Assembly (NCBI GenBank): GCA_964542765.1
Contig: CAZIVO010000101.1
Location: 1-13,255, forward strand
DNA from: CAZIVO01 sp964542765
Lineage (GTDB): Bacteria > Planctomycetota > UBA1135 > UBA2386
Direction: 5' to 3'
Length of the DNA: 13,255 nt
The notes below the pieces were generated by a model, which did no database searches, was not told where the DNA came from, and saw nothing but the letters and a program-made list of their open reading frames with translations. Positions 1 to 6,678 of this stretch are shown piece by piece (position 1 is the stretch's first letter; every line of letters begins with the position of its first letter). Both the position numbers and the translations under genes were made by a program.

Positions 1-618
1 GCCTTCGTCGATCGAGTCTCCCTTCTCGACCCTCTCGATCACGGCCGTCGTCGAGGCGTTCGCGACCAGAGCAATCGACGCACAGTCTCGACGCAGCCCT
101 GCCAGTTCGCGCTTGAGCAACAAGCCCGTGCCGCCGAGAACGGCATTGAAGCCGATGCGGGCGAGAACAGGCTCGGCGAGGAGTTCCCATGCGCCGAGGG
201 CCAGCGCATTCTTGGCCGCAAGGATGAGTCTGCCATCGCCACCGAGAACCTTGCGGCAGCGGGCCAAGGACTCGCCCGCAGATTCGAGACCGGATGGCGT
301 CGCATCGATCACCAGATCCGCGTTGACAAGATCAACAGCCAGTCCGGTCGGGAGGGCCTCGGCTCCATCTCGCTCGACCAGTCGCCCAGATTCCGCCTTG
401 AACGAAGCCAATGCCAGGGCGGAAAGGCCATCGGCGTCGTGTAGTGTCGCGCTCGAATCGGAAATTCCGATCAGTTGCAGCGGCTTTTCCGCCAGCAACC
501 GCAGGAAGGCTTGGCCCACCTGACCCGCGCCAACGAGATGCAGAGTTGGTGAAGATCCTGACGTACAGAAGGTTTCGAGAAGGATCGGTGATTGAGAATC
601 GATCTGGTTCGCAGTCAT
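1..618 (-). CDS. Homoserine dehydrogenase-like protein, N-terminal 206 residues (3' end beyond the window)
   Basis: The reading frame is open from the ATG at 618 to the left edge without a stop, so the C-terminal part lies outside the window. A Rossmann motif GAGQVG is at residues 30-35, with D54 closing the second strand (LIGISDS). VIDATPSG follows at 103-110, and ILAAKNALAL at 132-141 sits where the family has its ANK motif. The segment FNAVLGGTG (157-165) and the end KGDSIDEG (199-206) align by eye with the family's VGGGIPII and EG-SF-EA blocks. Homoserine dehydrogenase reduces aspartate semialdehyde to homoserine, the branch point to methionine and threonine. The family NGTT motif reads NASTT here, and the catalytic Asp/Lys region is off the edge. 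The start is supported by GGAGAA (625-630), 6 nt upstream. The SAM-I riboswitch in the leader strongly supports a methionine-pathway role. A related NAD(P)-binding oxidoreductase remains possible. Confidence 0.68.
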   Translation of the reverse strand, partial: MTANQIDSQSPILLETFCTSGSSPTLHLVGAGQVGQAFLRLLAEKPLQLIGISDSSATLHDADGLSALALASFKAESGRLVERDGAEALPTGLAVDLVNADLVIDATPSGLESAGESLARCRKVLGGDGRLILAAKNALALGAWELLAEPVLARIGFNAVLGGTGLLLKRELAGLRRDCASIALVANASTTAVIERVEKGDSIDEG

Positions 619-624
619 TGTTGT

Positions 625-649
625 TTCTCCGTTGGAATGATCAGGAGAA
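625..649 (-). promoter_or_regulatory. Shine-Dalgarno site of the homoserine dehydrogenase-like gene inside a masking hairpin
   Basis: On the minus strand TTCTCC (644-649) is perfectly complementary to GGAGAA (625-630), the ribosome binding site of the gene starting at 618. The loop is 13 nt. Pairing would hide the ribosome binding site. A second upstream tract, TCTCC (664-668), could also pair with GGAGA. The sequence shows the complementarity. Its use as the riboswitch expression platform is inferred. Confidence 0.5.
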
Positions 650-666
650 TTGCGAACGCGCCAGGG

Positions 667-704
667 AGATGAATCGACTCGACCCAACGATCGTCGACTC
701 ATCT
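667..704 (-). promoter_or_regulatory. Alternative stem competing with riboswitch helix P1
   Basis: On the minus strand AGATGAGTCGA (694-704) contains the 3' strand of aptamer helix P1. It can pair with TCGATTCATCT (667-677) over 11 positions, ten Watson-Crick pairs and one G-U, with a 16-nt loop. This stem and P1 cannot form together, as expected of a riboswitch expression platform. When SAM stabilises P1, the 667-677 strand and the adjoining CTCCC are freed and could pair with the GGAGA of the ribosome binding site. No U-tract terminator is visible, so control of translation is more likely than of termination. Confidence 0.55.
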
Positions 705-807
705 TCCGGAGGAACTCGCAAGTTCTCCGTGGGAATTGGCACCTTCCTGGTTTCCCAGGTGGTTGCCCCGGCTTCAAAGGGCCCATCCCTCAGCCGGTCT
801 CGATGAG
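698..807 (-). ncRNA. SAM-I (S-box) riboswitch aptamer
   Basis: Read on the minus strand, the element contains the S-box landmarks in order. P1 is CTCATC (802-807) with GATGAG (698-703). Next come GAGGGATGGGCCC, the GAAGCC-to-GGGGCAACC block, a P3 hairpin CCTGG-GAAA-CCAGG with a GNRA loop, the core AAGGTGCCAATTCC, a P4 hairpin GGAGAACT/AGTTCCTCC with a TGCG loop, and the closing AAGATGAG. The P4 helix after the GGTGCCAATTCC core favours SAM-I over SAM-IV. SAM-I RNAs bind S-adenosylmethionine and usually repress methionine and SAM synthesis genes. Here the element precedes a homoserine dehydrogenase-like gene, with 79 nt between the aptamer and its ATG. A covariance-model search would settle the boundaries. 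Confidence 0.95.
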
Positions 808-816
808 ATGCCAGCG

Positions 817-845
817 AAGCTACGGAAATCAGATGAACCGGTCAA
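817..845 (-). promoter_or_regulatory. Candidate sigma70-type promoter for the riboswitch transcript
   Basis: On the minus strand TTGACC (840-845; 5 of 6 to TTGACA) is separated by exactly 17 bp from TAGCTT (817-822; 3 of 6 to TATAAT). Initiation about 7 nt downstream would fall near 809-811, just before the first base of aptamer helix P1 at 807. The spacing relative to the riboswitch is the best support. The -10 box is weak. Confidence 0.45.
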
Positions 846-974
846 CCCCCCTCCCATCGAGGATCGAAGCCCGGTCCCGGAGGAGGAATCCGGACGAATC
901 ATCGAGCCGGATGAAATCCCAACCGAACAGATTTGTGGGCATGAGCCCGGCAAGGGATATCCTCGCGGGAAGCC

Positions 975-3086
975 ATGTTCACAACCCTGGGAAGAATCTT
1001 CGCAATAACAGCCCTGATCGCAGGCTCCTTGGCCACGCAGGAAAACGCACCCGAACCGGTTCCCGCACGCCACATCACCTTTCAGAACCTCGCGCCCTTC
1101 GCCCGACGGGAATGGGTCGCGACGATCGTCCCCTTCAAGTCCGGCGAGGTTCCGGCCGGAGAACTGCCTGACCTCCACGTCAGTGAGCGCGCCACCCTGT
1201 GGCTACCCTTCGGCGCTCGCTGGCCCGATGGGTCCCTGCGCTTCGCGCGATGCCTGGTCCGCATCGAGATCACAAAATTTGGTGAACTCCGTCTGCCCCT
1301 GCTGCCTGGTTCCGGCCCGGCATTAGCCTCGGAACTGCCCGGACTTCCAGCCAAGCTACCCGTGGTTTCCGTGCGACAAGGAGCGGAAGTCGCGACGGCG
1401 ACACCGAAGCTGGTGCGCCTTCTGGAGGTCTCGTCAGTGCGTGCTGTTGGTCTGTTTCGCTGCCGCATCGGACAATCCGGCCTTGTCTTCGAGATGATCT
1501 TGGAAGCCTACGCCGGCCAAGCCCACTGCCCCATCGATCTGGCGGTCTTCTACAGCGATCCGCGAAAGAAGGCTCTGCAATGCCAGATAGAAGAACTCGC
1601 CGTCTCCACCAACGGAGTCGCTCTCGTGCTTCGCCACGCTGGTTCACTCAACATGGAACATCAGATCGACAAGACCGGCGGTCGCGTGGTGCTGCTGCGA
1701 AAGACCGTGCTCGGTGATGGGCAAGGGATCCGGCGCAGCGGCGTCCTCGTACCTCGCCTGGCCGGTGACGGTGGTCTGAACGACGAGTCCCTGATGGCGG
1801 CGGTCACCTGCCCCCTGCTCGGCGCCGTCCGGTGGGGTAGCAGCGGGGCCTTCGGTCCCTTCGGGCATGTGCCGGAGCCGCCACCTTGGCTGCAGGGACC
1901 GGCGCTCCGCGGCGGCCTGGCACGACGGCATTCCGCCTTCGTTCGCGCCGGACAGACACAACTCGGCAAGCCGGGTGCTGGCGATCCATTCAAGAGCTTC
2001 GGGCTCGGTCTGGCCAAGCGGGCCGGCCAAACCGGAGATCAGGAAGACTTCGGGGTCGTCAAGCTCTCCTGTGTCCCGGCCAGCGGTCTGCCGTCCATGC
2101 TCCACGAGGCCGAACTATCCGTCCTGCAGGAGGCCTGTCGACCGGTTCACTTCTTCGAGGCTGACGGATCGCGCGTGGTTTCCTCCAAGCATCCGCAATG
2201 GGTCGTCTGGAGCGGGCGCACGCACTGGCACTGCAAGCAATCCAAGGACCGCCTCGGCAAGCCCTGTCCGGCACCCAAATTTGAATCTCACGGTTGGACC
2301 GGTAAGGACCGCCAGCACTGGAGTTCAAACTATCTCGCCAGTTACCACCTCTTGACCGGCAAGCACTGGGCCCTTCGCGAGATCGAAAACGAGGTGGAAC
2401 TCTATCTGGCCGGACAAACCCTCGGCGCCGACAAGGCAACCTCCGGACCTGGCGCGCCGCGCGGAGCAGGCCGCTCGATCATGGCCGCCTGCTGGCTCTA
2501 TCTGTGCACCGGGAATCAAGAACTGCTCGAGCGCATGCACGCTCGAATCGACCGCATCCATTATCCGTCCTGGGCGGGGCGAGAATTGGGCGAAGACCGC
2601 ATGCGAACCTTCCAGGTGCAAGCGCCCGATGCACGCATGCTGCGCGGATCGACGCGTTACTGGACACCCTGGCAAGACAGTCTGGCGGTGATCGGCTTTG
2701 CCGCCTTCGCAAAGATGACCGGCAACAAACATGCCCGAGAAATGGCGGACGAGATCGCGATGACCATCGTCCGGCACGGTTGGAAAGTCACCGACTCGGA
2801 AACCATCATCGCCACGGCAATCCGCTGGGAAGACGGTGGCGCGCCTCCCTCTGCCGAGGAATTCGACGACCCCGAAAAAGTCCTCTGGTCGTATGGCACC
2901 GGCTTTTCCCAGTGGGGCATCGGCGCCGTCGAGATCGCCCGCCAGGCGGCTCTGCGCCGTGACGACAAAGATCTCCAACAGCGTGCGGAGACGATCCTCA
3001 ACCGTGTTCGGGCTGCCCAACGGCGACCGAACAACGGCTGGTACGATCGGCTCACCGAGTGGGATGCCGTACCGACAGGAAACTAA
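975..3086 (+). CDS. Exported RIFT-barrel / alpha-toroid protein (PcRGLX/YetA-like)
   Basis: This 703-residue protein begins with a probable signal peptide (hydrophobic residues about 8-20). Residues about 33-110 look like the RIFT-barrel domain of the exo-rhamnogalacturonan lyase (PcRGLX/YetA) group, with the hallmark ARWPDGS at 81-87. The C-terminal half, from about residue 435, is rich in helices and aromatic residues (HWSSNYLASYHLLTG, WTPWQDSLAVIGFAAF, WSYGTGFSQWGIGAVEIA), as in alpha/alpha toroids of polysaccharide lyases. It probably acts outside the cytoplasm on a polysaccharide. Substrate and catalytic residues cannot be read from the sequence. The in-frame TGA at 942-944 limits the start, and GGGA at 967-970 is a weak ribosome site. 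It diverges from the riboswitch-controlled gene and converges on the DUF2911-like gene. I see no convincing promoter of its own. The family assignment is moderate; that it is a coding gene is firm. Confidence 0.8.
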   Translation: MFTTLGRIFAITALIAGSLATQENAPEPVPARHITFQNLAPFARREWVATIVPFKSGEVPAGELPDLHVSERATLWLPFGARWPDGSLRFARCLVRIEITKFGELRLPLLPGSGPALASELPGLPAKLPVVSVRQGAEVATATPKLVRLLEVSSVRAVGLFRCRIGQSGLVFEMILEAYAGQAHCPIDLAVFYSDPRKKALQCQIEELAVSTNGVALVLRHAGSLNMEHQIDKTGGRVVLLRKTVLGDGQGIRRSGVLVPRLAGDGGLNDESLMAAVTCPLLGAVRWGSSGAFGPFGHVPEPPPWLQGPALRGGLARRHSAFVRAGQTQLGKPGAGDPFKSFGLGLAKRAGQTGDQEDFGVVKLSCVPASGLPSMLHEAELSVLQEACRPVHFFEADGSRVVSSKHPQWVVWSGRTHWHCKQSKDRLGKPCPAPKFESHGWTGKDRQHWSSNYLASYHLLTGKHWALREIENEVELYLAGQTLGADKATSGPGAPRGAGRSIMAACWLYLCTGNQELLERMHARIDRIHYPSWAGRELGEDRMRTFQVQAPDARMLRGSTRYWTPWQDSLAVIGFAAFAKMTGNKHAREMADEIAMTIVRHGWKVTDSETIIATAIRWEDGGAPPSAEEFDDPEKVLWSYGTGFSQWGIGAVEIARQAALRRDDKDLQQRAETILNRVRAAQRRPNNGWYDRLTEWDAVPTGN

Positions 3087-3112
3087 CCTGACGCCTCACG
3101 CCGCGCCAAAGC

Positions 3113-3142
3113 AGCCCGGTCGTCACTTCTTCTTGCCGGGCT
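3113..3142. terminator. Candidate hairpin between convergent genes
   Basis: AGCCCGG (3113-3119) and CCGGGCT (3136-3142) form a perfect 7-bp stem with a 16-nt loop. It lies 26 bp past the stop of the rightward RIFT-barrel gene and spans the stop codon (3123-3125) of the leftward DUF2911-like gene. No U-tract follows on either strand, so intrinsic termination is uncertain. Confidence 0.3.
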
Positions 3143-3722
3143 CGGGAGCCTCCACAGGGAAGACCTCCTTGACCACCAACTCCCGGTGAAGGTCGCCGAA
3201 ACTGACCCGCAAGGAAAACTCGACACCGGTTTTCGGTCCGGAGTCTCTCATCGAGCGTGTGGCGAATCCCCTGTGCATGGCGACCATCGACAGATGCTCT
3301 TCTTGAGCCGCCTTGAAATCGGTTGCGGAAAGAACCGGTCCCTGCGCCGCTTCCGATCGAGGGCGACGGAGCTTGCCGAGAACAAAATCCCAGGAACCCT
3401 TCTCGTTGAGTCTGGCATTGAGCTTGTGCTTCCCAGCAGGCACCGTCACCTCGCCAACCTGCAAAGGCACATCCGTGTGTAGTTGCGCATAACCAAGGTG
3501 CCACTCGAATCCTGCTCGCCTGCCCTTGAGGTGGTCAGCATTGAATGGCTCGGTCAGGTACAGGATCTTGACACTGCCCGCAGCACCACCAACGACGATG
3601 GCCTTGGAGTAATGGGGATGAGCCAGCCAGGCGGAAATAGCCGTGAGCAGGCTGGCGAGAACCTTGAAAAAACTGGTGGAGATCATGACCGGCATCATCG
3701 GCCATCGAGCGATGGTTTGCAT
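3123..3722 (-). CDS. Small exported DUF2911-like protein
   Basis: A 199-residue protein with a hydrophobic, signal-like N-terminus (FFKVLASLLTAISAWLA) when started at the ATG at 3722. Other ATGs at 3698, 3695 and 3686 give shorter versions, and none has a clear Shine-Dalgarno site. The frame stays open upstream to 3980, but that part overlaps the esterase gene and is low-complexity arginine/serine sequence. The middle, with TDVPLQVGEVTVPAGKHKLN and then GSWDFVLGKL, resembles DUF2911 proteins, which have a short beta fold with a vpAGtY-like strand followed by a Trp-containing strand. The function of DUF2911 is unknown. The C-terminus is lysine-rich (EPGKKK). The gene lies 46 bp after the esterase stop on the same strand and is probably co-transcribed with it. 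Confidence 0.6.
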   Translation of the reverse strand: MQTIARWPMMPVMISTSFFKVLASLLTAISAWLAHPHYSKAIVVGGAAGSVKILYLTEPFNADHLKGRRAGFEWHLGYAQLHTDVPLQVGEVTVPAGKHKLNARLNEKGSWDFVLGKLRRPRSEAAQGPVLSATDFKAAQEEHLSMVAMHRGFATRSMRDSGPKTGVEFSLRVSFGDLHRELVVKEVFPVEAPEPGKKK

Positions 3723-3768
3723 GCTGCCAGCGACAATCCATTCGCGCTGCGCCAGGAACCGACAACCT

Positions 3769-4767
3769 CTACTTGACCCCTCCGCCCTCACTATTTCGGG
3801 GCTGCTTGCCCTCCAGAAGCATCGCCATCGCCCGGCCCATCGCATCCCCCATGAGAAAGTGAGTCTCGGCGTTGTGGTTCCAGTGGTAGCCCTGCTTGGA
3901 GGGCGACACCTCCGGACCACGGAAGAATGATCGTGTCTCGACGGTAAAGACCGAATCCTTGAACTCGGGGCGCTCGGCAACGGCCAATTGCGCCTTCATG
4001 ATCCCGACGCGCCGAGCGTTCTTGTTCTCCCAGCCACCAAAGCCGCTGCTGGCAATCACGACCGGCAGGGTCGGAACAGCGAACTCCTTGCGCAGATCGC
4101 CAATCAGATTCGCCAGATTCGTCTCGTACTCCTCGACGTGGTCCATCTTGCCGCCGTCATTCCATCCTTGATGCCAGCCGAAACCTGCCAGCTCGTATTC
4201 CTTGCCACGCTCATCAGGAAAGTGACTGCCAATGTCATCGAGGACACTCCTCACCTTCTGGACCAACTCCTCGTAATACGCTCCGACCTCCCCGCCCGAA
4301 CTCGGTGGCCGGAAATCCTTGTGGATGCTCTTGCCTCCCCATGCGACCTTGATGATCAAGACCTGCTCCTTCAGCGCCATGCCGACCGCATGCCCGAAGC
4401 CCAGTTCCGGACCGATCAGGCCTTCCCGCGCACCGTAGCCGGGCGCGAGTTTTCCCTTGCGGCCCATGTACCAGATCCAGACATCGTCACGGGCGACCCA
4501 AGCGCCATCCTCATCGACGAGATGCGCGGCGCGCTTGGCATGTTCGGATTTGGTGACCAGATATTCGAGGCTACCCTGACCCTCGTTGCGCGATGGATCT
4601 GCCGCGACCTTCCCATGACCTTGCATGTTGGATTGCCCGGCGAGAACGAACACCTTCAGTCGACCTCCGTCAGGCGAGGCTCGCTCTCCCGACTGCGCCA
4701 TCGCAGGCATTGCCATCAGAGCGAACAGAACACAGGACAGGCAGCGGGCCGGGAAGAATCTCTTCAT
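3769..4767 (-). CDS. Exported sialate O-acetylesterase-like SGNH esterase
   Basis: A 332-residue protein with a signal peptide, MKRFFPARCLSCVLFALMAM followed by PAMAQ, which suggests cleavage after AMA. Motifs of the sialate O-acetylesterase (SASA) family appear in order: GQSNMQG at 44-50 with nucleophile S46, GPELGFG at 119-125, VAWGGKS at 141-147, WHQGWND at 198-204, and HNAETHFLMG from 298, with H298 the likely catalytic histidine. Such enzymes remove acetyl groups from sugars. In bacteria with this gene content the substrate is often an acetylated plant or algal polysaccharide rather than sialic acid, which is an inference here. The frame is also open up to an ATG at 4848, but only the start at 4767 places the signal peptide at the N-terminus. 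It precedes the DUF2911-like gene and faces the RIFT-barrel gene. Confidence 0.85.
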   Translation of the reverse strand: MKRFFPARCLSCVLFALMAMPAMAQSGERASPDGGRLKVFVLAGQSNMQGHGKVAADPSRNEGQGSLEYLVTKSEHAKRAAHLVDEDGAWVARDDVWIWYMGRKGKLAPGYGAREGLIGPELGFGHAVGMALKEQVLIIKVAWGGKSIHKDFRPPSSGGEVGAYYEELVQKVRSVLDDIGSHFPDERGKEYELAGFGWHQGWNDGGKMDHVEEYETNLANLIGDLRKEFAVPTLPVVIASSGFGGWENKNARRVGIMKAQLAVAERPEFKDSVFTVETRSFFRGPEVSPSKQGYHWNHNAETHFLMGDAMGRAMAMLLEGKQPRNSEGGGVK

Positions 4768-4848
4768 GATCGCACCACTAGAATACGAACCCGGATACAG
4801 GCCAAGTCCCTGCTGCAGGTGGGCGACCAAAGCCCCCTGCCTCGCCAT

Positions 4849-4870
4849 GGTCCGCAGCGAAGTGCGGACC
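4849..4870 (-). terminator. Strong hairpin downstream of tRNA-Arg
   Basis: A perfect 8-bp inverted repeat, GGTCCGCA and TGCGGACC, flanks a 6-nt loop that reads CTTCGC on the minus strand. It lies 16 bp after the encoded CCA of the tRNA. No run of T follows, so it may stop transcription poorly. It could instead help end-processing of the tRNA precursor. Confidence 0.45.
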
Positions 4871-4886
4871 CGTGGGCCGGATAAAC

Positions 4887-4963
4887 TGGCGTGCCGGGGA
4901 GGAATCGAACCCCCAACCTCCTGATCCGTAGTCAGGTGCTCTATCCAATTGAGCTACCGGCAC
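4887..4963 (-). tRNA. tRNA-Arg (anticodon ACG), CCA encoded
   Basis: The minus strand folds as a complete cloverleaf of 77 nt. The acceptor GTGCCGG pairs with CCGGCAC. The D arm is GCTC-AATTGGATA-GAGC and the anticodon arm is CCTGA-CTACGGA-TCAGG, giving anticodon ACG at loop positions 34-36. The T arm GGGGG-TTCGAAT-CCTCC has one G-U pair. Discriminator G and a genomic CCA follow. ACG, with A34 converted to inosine by TadA, reads CGU, CGC and CGA arginine codons. The gene stands alone between the PQQ-propeller gene and the esterase gene. Confidence 0.97.
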
Positions 4964-4976
4964 TCAGGGGCGGAGA

Positions 4977-5005
4977 AACATAGAGCGCGACCCACACGTG
5001 GGCAA
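4977..5005 (-). promoter_or_regulatory. Candidate promoter of tRNA-Arg
   Basis: On the minus strand TTGCCC (5000-5005) lies 17 bp before TATGTT (4977-4982; 4 of 6 to TATAAT), which ends 13 bp ahead of the mature tRNA 5' end. Position and spacing fit a tRNA promoter, but the -35 box matches only 3 of 6. The tRNA could also be read through from the gene ending at 5068. Confidence 0.35.
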
Positions 5006-5067
5006 GCCTTCATCGAAAGCTCCAAAAGAGCCCCGACGCACCCCCTGAAGCGGGCCGTAGCGACCGG

Positions 5068-6624
5068 TCAGCCATCGGCAATCGGTAGGCGGTAGCAAGC
5101 TGCCTCGCGGTGATTGCGCACGAACAGATAGCGGCCTGCCAGCGCCGGCGGATTCCATGTCTTCATGTCGAACACCGCGATGCGTGCGAGTTCACGCCCA
5201 TTCCCGGGCTCCACCAGCGCGACTTCGCCGCCCTCGCCCATGACGAGCAGCAGTTCGCCCACCAACAGGATCTGACCATGACCGTAGCGGCCCTGCTTCC
5301 AGCGGCGACGGCCGCTGGCGAGATCCACGCAGGCGAGGATTCCATCGTCGAGTCCATAAACGAAACCGCCCTTCTCGATGACATTGCAAAACTTCGCCTT
5401 CATCGAGAGCGAGCGCCAACGGCGTGAAACTCGGATCGAACCAGCCGAGTCGCGCTCAAGGCTCAGGAGTTCTCCGCCGGTCCCGTAGCCGCTCGAGACG
5501 AAGATCCGATCCTTGCCGACGACGACCGGCTGACACACATGGGGATGGCTGCTATCCCACGGATAGGTCCACACAGGCGCAAGACTCTGCTCGTCGTGGC
5601 CAGTCACACCGTGCGCGTGGAAGATGATGATCTGCGGACGCCCGAGGAGAACCGCGAACAAGGGCGAGCCGTAATGCGCGGGCGCCGAGCCACCGCCGCT
5701 CACGAAGGCACCGGTGGCGAGGTCATGGGCGACCAGAGAGCGGCCGTCTGTGCCGCCAGCGCAGACGATCACACGATTTCCCCGCACCAGCGGCGAACCC
5801 GCCACCCCCCACTCGGGGAGTCCCGCGCCGTGCTCTTCGAGAATATCCCTGGACCAGATCAGTGCGCCCGTGGCGAGATCGAGGCAGTCAAGAATTCCGG
5901 TCGCACCGAGCGCAAGGACGCGGTTCGCCACGATCGTTGGCGTCGCACGTGGGCCGGTGCCGCCGAGCGTCGTGAAGTAGCGCGCCCGGTTCGAGTGAGT
6001 CCACAGTGGCTCGCCGGTCGCGACCTCGTAGCAAACCACCAACTCCTGCTCTGCGCGTTGCTCCTGCGTGATCGCGCGCCCGGAAGCCACGGCAAAACCC
6101 GACCAGCCCGCCCCCACCGGACGCCGCCAGAGAAGTTTGGGCGGTCGGGCGACCCAGTCGCGTGCCAATCTCGGTCCATCGAGCTTGCCAAGGCGGTTCG
6201 GCCCGAAGAACTGCGGCGAGTCGACCAGCCCTTCCAAAGACTCGGGCACCCGCACGGCTTCCGAAGTTTCTCTTACCCCTGCATCCGGGGATCCGCCTTC
6301 CGAACCCCAGCGCCACTCGAAAATCGGCACCAGATCGCCCGACACACCCCGAATACGAACGGTCGTGACCAGGCCAACAACAACAACCACGGCCGCCAAA
6401 ACAGCACACAGACGCGAGCGACCCGGCAACCGAGACAACCAAACGAGCCAGATGAAGATCAAGGTCAGCGCAGACACGCCGATAGCCGCCGAGATCAGGT
6501 AGGCTCCCTGACGATCGTGAAGTTCGCCGGTGCCCACCCAGGCCAATGCCACCGAGGCGATGCCAACGATCACGACGAGCGGCCACCAGCGAATACGGGC
6601 CTCGGGCTCTGGGGAAGCGCTCAT
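5068..6624 (-). CDS. Membrane-anchored PQQ-like beta-propeller protein
   Basis: A 518-residue protein with three predicted membrane helices near the N-terminus, at residues about 13-30, 42-64 and 71-89. A periplasmic beta-propeller follows from about residue 130. Repeat units alternate strands such as VVCYEVATGEPLWTHSN, LDCLDLATGALIWSRD, FVYGLDDGILACVDLASG and RRRWKQGRYG. The recurring D-x-A-T/S-G-x-x-x-W pattern is the signature of PQQ-binding-like/BamB-type repeats (Pfam PQQ_2 clan). Entry is through FFGPNRLGK, a common opening in these proteins. The family includes quinoprotein dehydrogenases and scaffold proteins. I see no dehydrogenase active-site motif, so a binding or scaffold role is more likely than an enzymatic one. 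The gene starts 54 bp after pabC on the same strand and may share its transcript. No strong Shine-Dalgarno site precedes the ATG. Confidence 0.85.
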   Translation of the reverse strand: MSASPEPEARIRWWPLVVIVGIASVALAWVGTGELHDRQGAYLISAAIGVSALTLIFIWLVWLSRLPGRSRLCAVLAAVVVVVGLVTTVRIRGVSGDLVPIFEWRWGSEGGSPDAGVRETSEAVRVPESLEGLVDSPQFFGPNRLGKLDGPRLARDWVARPPKLLWRRPVGAGWSGFAVASGRAITQEQRAEQELVVCYEVATGEPLWTHSNRARYFTTLGGTGPRATPTIVANRVLALGATGILDCLDLATGALIWSRDILEEHGAGLPEWGVAGSPLVRGNRVIVCAGGTDGRSLVAHDLATGAFVSGGGSAPAHYGSPLFAVLLGRPQIIIFHAHGVTGHDEQSLAPVWTYPWDSSHPHVCQPVVVGKDRIFVSSGYGTGGELLSLERDSAGSIRVSRRWRSLSMKAKFCNVIEKGGFVYGLDDGILACVDLASGRRRWKQGRYGHGQILLVGELLLVMGEGGEVALVEPGNGRELARIAVFDMKTWNPPALAGRYLFVRNHREAACYRLPIADG

Positions 6625-6678
6625 CGCAAGTGAGGGTAGGGCTCCAACTTGCAGACCGCCATGGTCCGGATGCGGTCT

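Noticed and set aside
411..1171. Overlapping plus-strand open frames across the left intergenic region
   Set aside because: They cross the SAM-I riboswitch and the opposite homoserine dehydrogenase-like gene, and encode basic low-complexity peptides.
3723..3980. Upstream extension of the DUF2911-like frame
   Set aside because: It would overlap the esterase gene and gives Arg/Ser-rich sequence before the signal-like segment.
4768..4848. Esterase start at 4848
   Set aside because: It would place 27 residues before a clear signal peptide and begin at the edge of the tRNA-proximal hairpin.
3988..4884. Open frame of 298 codons on the plus strand
   Set aside because: It is antisense to the esterase gene, which carries clear SGNH motifs and a signal peptide.
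4991..5002. Short inverted repeat CCCAC/GTGGG in front of tRNA-Arg as an operator or terminator
   Set aside because: It has a five-base stem with a two-base gap inside the candidate promoter spacer, so chance is a sufficient explanation in GC-rich DNA.
5539..6633. Long open frame (364 codons) on the plus strand
   Set aside because: It lies wholly opposite the PQQ-propeller gene, and its product is low-complexity Arg/Pro/Thr sequence without any domain. It is a GC-driven shadow frame.
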